From assembly GCA_018818065.1 (NCBI GenBank), contig JAHISV010000005.1, positions 602,527 to 666,526 on the forward strand: 64,000 bases of DNA, written 5' to 3'. Made by a program: the position numbers and the translations under genes. Position 1 is the first letter of the stretch. The number at the start of each line of letters is the position of its first letter. This DNA comes from Bacteroidota bacterium. Its GTDB lineage: Bacteria; Bacteroidota; Ignavibacteria; Ignavibacteriales; Melioribacteraceae. Positions 59,295 to 64,000 of the stretch are shown here, piece by piece. The notes under the pieces were generated by a model, which was not told where the DNA came from, searched no databases, and saw only the letters and a list, made by a program, of their open reading frames with translations.

Positions 59295-62200
59295 CTATTT
59301 TAATAAGATCATTTTGCGGCTTTCAACATAGCTATCTGCTCTTAACACGCATAAGTAAATTCCTGATGAAACGTTACTTGCGTTCCATGTCCGGTCGTAA
59401 TATCCGGGTGATTGCGGACCATCCTGCAGAGCGGCAACAAGATTGCCGAGGATGTCGTATATATATAATGAAACATTTGTAGCGGACAGGGCATGCCCTG
59501 TCCCTACGGACGATGGAATGCCGTAGCGGATTATTGTCGAAGGATTAAACGGATTCGGGTAGTTCTGATATAATGTGATTTGAGTTGGTATTTCGTCAGA
59601 CTTTTCCATTCCTGTTGGGTTAGATGTAACTGTTATAATAATGAATCCACTTGCCGTGCCGCCCTGTTCGTCTGTAACTGTAATTGTCAGTGTTACATTA
59701 CCTGTAAATGAATCCACCGGAAGCAGCGTTAAAACACCTGATTTTGCTTTATAGTTGACATAAACAGAATCGGGGGATATTTCGAAGCTTAGAATAAGTA
59801 AACTATCTGGCGACTCGACATCACTTATGCATGAACATAACTCAATTGATTTGGTTGAACCGCTTGCAATGGTAAGTTCCGCTGGTAAACCGCTTATTTC
59901 GGGTATATCATTAACTGCTGCAATCGTTAGACTGATATCAGTTTCACAGGTTAATTCGCCGTCGCTGATTATTACATGCAGAAGAGCAGTCCCGAAATAA
60001 TTTTCCAGGGTTGTTATTGTGTAGTGTTTATTATCATTAGAGTTAAAAAATATATTTTCATTGTTACAGGAAATACTAAATGATAATGTGGAATCAGCAT
60101 TGTCAGGATCGGTTATTTGATCATACCAGTCAATTACGCTAATCGAATAAGGAATATCTTCGAACATATTAATTGAAGCCAGTGATGAAACTGTAGGTGC
60201 ATCGTTTTTGCCTGTTATGGTTATAATGAAAACTTTCTCCGTACTTGTATTTCCGTAAGCATCTGAAATAGTAAACTTTATGCTGTCTGACTCCGCCTCA
60301 CTTCCATCATGAATATATTGAACATTTCCCTCCAGAAGATCTGTGTGAGAAAATGAAAGTGTTTCCATGGAAGATTTATATAATTGACTTGTACTCACAA
60401 TTAAGAATCCATGCCTGGGCAATTGAGTAACATTATATACAAGCGAAGATGTATCACTATTAGCATCGTGTGCAGATAATAAACTAGTTGTTAAGGTGAG
60501 AATTCCACCTTCACTGAGTGAGCCGCCGGTATTAACGTTAATAACCGGTACGCTTATACCTGAACCGACTTTAACATTGAATGTAGTTTCTGTAAACAGA
60601 CCGCCTGTATCTGTTGCTCTGATAGTGATATCCGATAAGCCGTTTGTGGAAAGTCCGTAATCAATAACTAATGTAGTGCCGGATATAAACAAAGAAGTAA
60701 ATAACCCCGCGTTTGAGATATTCTTTATTGTGTAATCTAGTCCTGCAGAACCGTCATCAGCGTCGTCGAAGGAAAGTGTTAAGTCAATAACTGTGTTTTC
60801 GGCACCTGTGTCAACTTCAACATTGGCAATCCCCGAAGTAGTTGGAGTGCTGTTTAATACTACTTCTACCCTTGATATCTCACTTGTTGCAGATCCTACT
60901 CCTGAAGCATCACAAATACTGAAATCTATAAACCGTGTAGCTAGCGAGGGCGAAATGGAGTTTGTGTTCTTATATGAAAGCTCCCTGAGCAAGGAATTAA
61001 CCCGTGCCAAAGTTGAGTTAGCGTTAAAAGTAATAACCAGGTCATTTCCGTTCTTACCATCCGATGTTATAGTGCCAACTAAAACGGCTTCAATAAAAAC
61101 GTCACTTCCGTTTATCATTCCTGCGCTTAATGTAACAGAACCCGAAGTATTAATCGCTAGGTCGTCCTCTGCTGCCTGTAATCCGGAAGAAATAGAAACC
61201 GTTAGATTACCTGAATTGAAGGTTGGTGAATCCTGATCACTAACCGTAGCGTTAGATCCTTTATCCAGAAGTAACGCGGTACCTCTTATATAGTTCTGGG
61301 AATCACCATTTAGATTTGAAATTACTGGTGGATTTTGAGTTACGGTAACAGTTAGTAAAGCAGTGTCCGCTGAATTGCCTCCATTGAGATTTCCATCCCC
61401 ATCATCTAAAGTTAAGGTAAAATTTCTGTCACCAACACCTGCCGGGACTGAATACATTAAATTATTTAGTAAATACCCTATTCGGGTTAAAGTAGAATTC
61501 GCATCGAATGTAATTATTAAATCATTCCCCGCCTGTCCATTGTCGGGGTTGTTTACTGTTCCAACAATAATTCCGTATACTGAGATTGATTCTTCCGAGT
61601 CAATAACACTATCAGAACCGGATTTTACAATTACGCCGTCAACCTTCCATGATCCGTTTGTTGTTCCAGAGGTTTGAACAATTGAAATACTTCCGCCATC
61701 GCTGTTAGGCGAGTCGGGATTTGTAACTGTTGCACTTGATACAACATCTATGTTCGAGGCTGAGCCGCCGGCAATGATAAAAGAATTATCCCCACTAAGA
61801 TTTGAAATAACCGGGGGTTCGTTTATAGGTTTAACATTTATGATGGAGGTTATACCCGGTGAACCGGTATCCGATCCGTTAGCAGATCCGCCATCATCCT
61901 TAAGTGAAACTATTGTGATAACTCTTTCAACTGAGCCGGGATTGTTACTGGTGTTTTGGTAAGTTATCCCATCAATAATACTTTGTGTTACCGCCGCAGT
62001 AATTCCTCCAACTTTCGAAACCTTAACAGTTGCTGTCGAACCCGAAGAAACTATCTCAATTGTCATTCCATTGCCGGATGTAACAAGAGAGTTGCTGTTT
62101 GTAAGTGTGAAAGAGTTTCCATCGATAGAGAGGTATTCGCTATTTCCGTCCGCAACATTTTGGATAGTTAATGTAAATTCCAAAATATTCTGACCAGGTT

Positions 62201-64000
62201 CTTCTGTAGAAACCGTAATGGTTGAAAACAAATCAACGGCAGCGCCGCCTTCTGTAAAATCAGGATCATCTCCTGTGGCTGTTAAAGTGGGAGGATAATT
62301 AATATCTGCCACAGTTATCTGAACAGAATCACTGGCGGTTGAAAATGCGGAACCAAGTATAGTGTTCACACTGATTGTGCCATTTGATCCTCCCGATGTT
62401 CTATCCCATCCCTTAAAATTGATTGCTTCCTCAACAAAACCGGAAATTCCATTATCCGGTTTATAATACAACCTTGTAATGTCGTCGGCAAATAGTAAGA
62501 GTGCACTTGTTTCGCTTACTACTCCGGTTAGCTCTGTCCAAACCGTTCCGTTGTCGAGTGAATACCAGAGAGTTCCCTGAACATTTACATCAGTAACGGC
62601 TAAGCCGGGTGAATCATTATCATTGTCGGAAAAATTATTTATTATATCACCGCCGCCAAAGCCGCCGCCCACATTAATAATTTCCGAAACCAGGGTTGAG
62701 TAAACTGTTGATCCATTTACCGGATCGCCTATGTCCTCTGGGACGCCATTAAATTCCGGTGCCTTTCCGTTATCTAATACAGGAGCGTCATTAACGCCTA
62801 TAATTGACACAAGGGTGCTGTCTAGAAATGCTGTAGAATCGGCACCGCCGTTTGCTCTCCCACCGTCATCTTTCACGGAATAAATAACTATTTTACGGTC
62901 AGATGTTTTTATGGCAGTACTTGTATTTTTATAAGTCATGTTATCAATAATATCCTGAACAACAGCAGAGGAAAATCCTGTGCCACCTGAAATTGTATCT
63001 ATTAAGGTAACATAAGTCCAAGTATCCGAAGTATCCCTGTTAGTAACCAACACGTGAATGTTGTTGTTTGTTGTTGTAAGGGAATCGCCAATCCCCAATC
63101 CCACATCACTTCCGTCAATATTAAGTATTTCATCCATACTGTTTGATACATTGTTGAGACGGAAAATTAATTCAATAACATTCTGACCAGCCTCAACTGT
63201 AGAGAAAGTAACCCCCGAAAAAAGATCAACTGCAGGATCGCCCTCTGTAAAAGTAGGGTCATTGGCGGTTGCAGTTAGTGCTGGCGCATCATTAATATCA
63301 GTGATGTTAATTGAAATATTGTCAGTTGCAGTCGAAAAAGAAGTGCCAATCGTTGTGTTTACGGTTAATGCTCCGTTTGCATCCCCTGAAGTTCTGTCCC
63401 AGGCTTTAAATACTACTGCATCACCGATTATTCCGCTCACGTTCGTATTTGGCTTAAAGTATATCCTTGCGTTGGCAAAAAGAACAAGCGCACTTGTTTC
63501 ACTTATTACACCGGTCAGCTCCGCCCAGTTTGTGCCGCCATTCAAAGTGTACCATATAGACCCTGAGTTAACATCTGTAATAGCAATGCCGGGTAAATCA
63601 CCCTCGGCATCGTAATAATTGTCATATGTACCGCCTATATCAATAACGTCGGAAACGAGTAAGGAGTTGTTGGTTGACCCATCAGTAGGATTTTCCTGAT
63701 CTTCAAAAATATCTGTAAATGCAGGAGAGGCAGTATTATCAAGAACCGGCGCATCATTAGCAGCAACCACTGTTATCGTTGAAGCGGTGTTTAGAGCACT
63801 TGTATCAGTTCCGCCGTCACTAGTTCCGCCATTATCTTTTACAGATGTTAAAGTTACAACACGGTTGCTTGTATTTGGTGTATCATTCTCATTTCTGTAA
63901 GTTATTCCATCAACAAGTGTCTGTATTGCTGCTCCGCTGATCCCACCAGCCTTTGAAATGGTAACCGTTGCCGTTGCAGCAACAACACTAACTGTTACAG
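59295..64000 (-). CDS. Giant adhesin-like protein with cadherin-like repeats and T9SS sorting domain (5' end outside window)
   Basis: Open reading frame runs from the stop at 59295 through the right edge without a stop, giving about 1568 residues here and more outside; an apparent GTG/Met at 63770 is internal. The sequence is tandem Ig/cadherin-like modules of about 160-190 residues (units with DGITYxNTS, RxVTIxSxKDNGGxxNG and NDAPxL/NEPPVI junctions), then three or so other Ig-like units (NDAPTVSSLASINMFED, NDIPEISGLPAELTIAS), and a T9SS sorting domain (NYPNPFNPSTIIRYGIP to RKMILLK). Probably a surface adhesin or biofilm protein. Its sorting domain carries a 20-bp perfect palindrome. Confidence 0.9.
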   Translation of the reverse strand, partial: VTVSVVAATATVTISKAGGISGAAIQTLVDGITYRNENDTPNTSNRVVTLTSVKDNGGTSDGGTDTSALNTASTITVVAANDAPVLDNTASPAFTDIFEDQENPTDGSTNNSLLVSDVIDIGGTYDNYYDAEGDLPGIAITDVNSGSIWYTLNGGTNWAELTGVISETSALVLFANARIYFKPNTNVSGIIGDAVVFKAWDRTSGDANGALTVNTTIGTSFSTATDNISINITDINDAPALTATANDPTFTEGDPAVDLFSGVTFSTVEAGQNVIELIFRLNNVSNSMDEILNIDGSDVGLGIGDSLTTTNNNIHVLVTNRDTSDTWTYVTLIDTISGGTGFSSAVVQDIIDNMTYKNTSTAIKTSDRKIVIYSVKDDGGRANGGADSTAFLDSTLVSIIGVNDAPVLDNGKAPEFNGVPEDIGDPVNGSTVYSTLVSEIINVGGGFGGGDIINNFSDNDNDSPGLAVTDVNVQGTLWYSLDNGTVWTELTGVVSETSALLLFADDITRLYYKPDNGISGFVEEAINFKGWDRTSGGSNGTISVNTILGSAFSTASDSVQITVADINYPPTLTATGDDPDFTEGGAAVDLFSTITVSTEEPGQNILEFTLTIQNVADGNSEYLSIDGNSFTLTNSNSLVTSGNGMTIEIVSSGSTATVKVSKVGGITAAVTQSIIDGITYQNTSNNPGSVERVITIVSLKDDGGSANGSDTGSPGITSIINVKPINEPPVISNLSGDNSFIIAGGSASNIDVVSSATVTNPDSPNSDGGSISIVQTSGTTNGSWKVDGVIVKSGSDSVIDSEESISVYGIIVGTVNNPDNGQAGNDLIITFDANSTLTRIGYLLNNLMYSVPAGVGDRNFTLTLDDGDGNLNGGNSADTALLTVTVTQNPPVISNLNGDSQNYIRGTALLLDKGSNATVSDQDSPTFNSGNLTVSISSGLQAAEDDLAINTSGSVTLSAGMINGSDVFIEAVLVGTITSDGKNGNDLVITFNANSTLARVNSLLRELSYKNTNSISPSLATRFIDFSICDASGVGSATSEISRVEVVLNSTPTTSGIANVEVDTGAENTVIDLTLSFDDADDGSAGLDYTIKNISNAGLFTSLFISGTTLVIDYGLSTNGLSDITIRATDTGGLFTETTFNVKVGSGISVPVINVNTGGSLSEGGILTLTTSLLSAHDANSDTSSLVYNVTQLPRHGFLIVSTSQLYKSSMETLSFSHTDLLEGNVQYIHDGSEAESDSIKFTISDAYGNTSTEKVFIITITGKNDAPTVSSLASINMFEDIPYSISVIDWYDQITDPDNADSTLSFSISCNNENIFFNSNDNKHYTITTLENYFGTALLHVIISDGELTCETDISLTIAAVNDIPEISGLPAELTIASGSTKSIELCSCISDVESPDSLLILSFEISPDSVYVNYKAKSGVLTLLPVDSFTGNVTLTITVTDEQGGTASGFIIITVTSNPTGMEKSDEIPTQITLYQNYPNPFNPSTIIRYGIPSSVGTGHALSATNVSLYIYDILGNLVAALQDGPQSPGYYDRTWNASNVSSGIYLCVLRADSYVESRKMILLK
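59479..59507 (-). repeat. 29-base palindromic element in the adhesin sorting domain
   Basis: The core GGACAGGGCATGCCCTGTCC (59484-59503) is a perfect 20-bp palindrome; GTAG/CTAC extend it on both sides with one extra C on one arm. It encodes part of SSVGTGHALSATN, about 9 residues more than in sorting domains without insert. Confidence 0.85.

Noticed and set aside
60793-61236. 147-codon open frame antisense to the adhesin
   Set aside because: Composition is an image of the repeat-coding strand; no start signals.
63770-63772. A start codon for the adhesin at 63770
   Set aside because: The frame is open upstream to the right edge and reads the same repeat type (ITYRNENDTPNTSNRVVTL, SVKDNGGTSDGGTDTSAL), so the gene begins outside the window.

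Overview
ORGANISM. The window reads as a low-GC, Gram-negative, probably anaerobic or microaerobic member of the Bacteroidota/Chlorobiota side of the tree, most likely the class Ignavibacteria. The signs are: six T9SS-type C-terminal sorting domains with the NPFNPST signature, two GWxTD-domain/TPR proteins, a fused FeoA-FeoB, BshA (bacillithiol), rubrerythrin, and outer-membrane FadL, OprB and TonB-dependent proteins. Unlike Bacteroidia, many genes have strong Shine-Dalgarno (SD) sequences, and several promoters look like canonical TTGACA-17-TATAAT sites. This assignment is inference; there is no rRNA in the window.

LAYOUT. 0.2-10.3 kb: proC, two peptidases, a Spy-like periplasmic protein, a secreted arylsulfotransferase-like protein, a DUF6544 protein, rubrerythrin, a secreted BsuPI-like protein and an alpha/beta hydrolase. 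10.4-12.4 kb: cysE-cysK behind a leader that appears to encode a short leaderless peptide ending Thr-Cys-Ile-Cys. 12.5-16.4 kb: a PAS histidine kinase facing an archease-rtcB RNA-repair operon. 16.5-24.1 kb: paired duplicates (two carboxypeptidase-regulatory-domain proteins, two TPR/GWxTD proteins) and a TonB-like protein. 24.1-27.1 kb: CHAD protein, ParA ATPase and an RsbRD-like protein. 27.2-32.0 kb (minus strand): FadL, then a sulfur-handling operon MerR-SQR-DUF1641-DsrC/TusE-DsrE. 32.2-33.5 kb: mobA converging on NifX-like and DUF134 genes. 33.6-40.5 kb: rmlD, bshA, rmlC, MarR, a membrane protein, a metallophosphoesterase and a lipoprotein. 40.6-45.4 kb: a 1599-residue FG-GAP/cadherin-like T9SS protein. 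45.8-54.5 kb: an iron island (TonB-dependent receptor, hemerythrin protein, LuxR regulator, OprB-like porin, FeoAB, small Cys-rich FeoB partner, membrane LuxR regulator). 54.8-64 kb: a DUF5916 protein, a truncated sorting-domain remnant, an SGNH-hydrolase-like T9SS protein and a giant adhesin-like gene running off the right edge.

HOW IT WORKS TOGETHER. The window mixes cell-surface proteins exported by a type IX system (whose core genes are not here) with redox, sulfur, iron and thiol functions: cysteine synthesis, bacillithiol, sulfide oxidation/sulfur relay, ferrous iron uptake and di-iron proteins.

MOST UNUSUAL SIGNAL. Small palindromic elements of several sequence types sit in frame inside protein-coding genes. 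Four of the six T9SS sorting domains carry a different-length insert (about 7, 9, 16 and 21 residues over the uninterrupted versions) at the same loop, between the RYxIP strand and the VxLxIYDxLGN strand, and each insert is an inverted-repeat element. A related element (same TAGGG(G)AC ends) splits the small FeoB partner between its membrane helix and its cysteine motif. This resembles the Rickettsia palindromic elements in behaviour. No tRNA, rRNA, CRISPR array, transposase or phage gene was seen.
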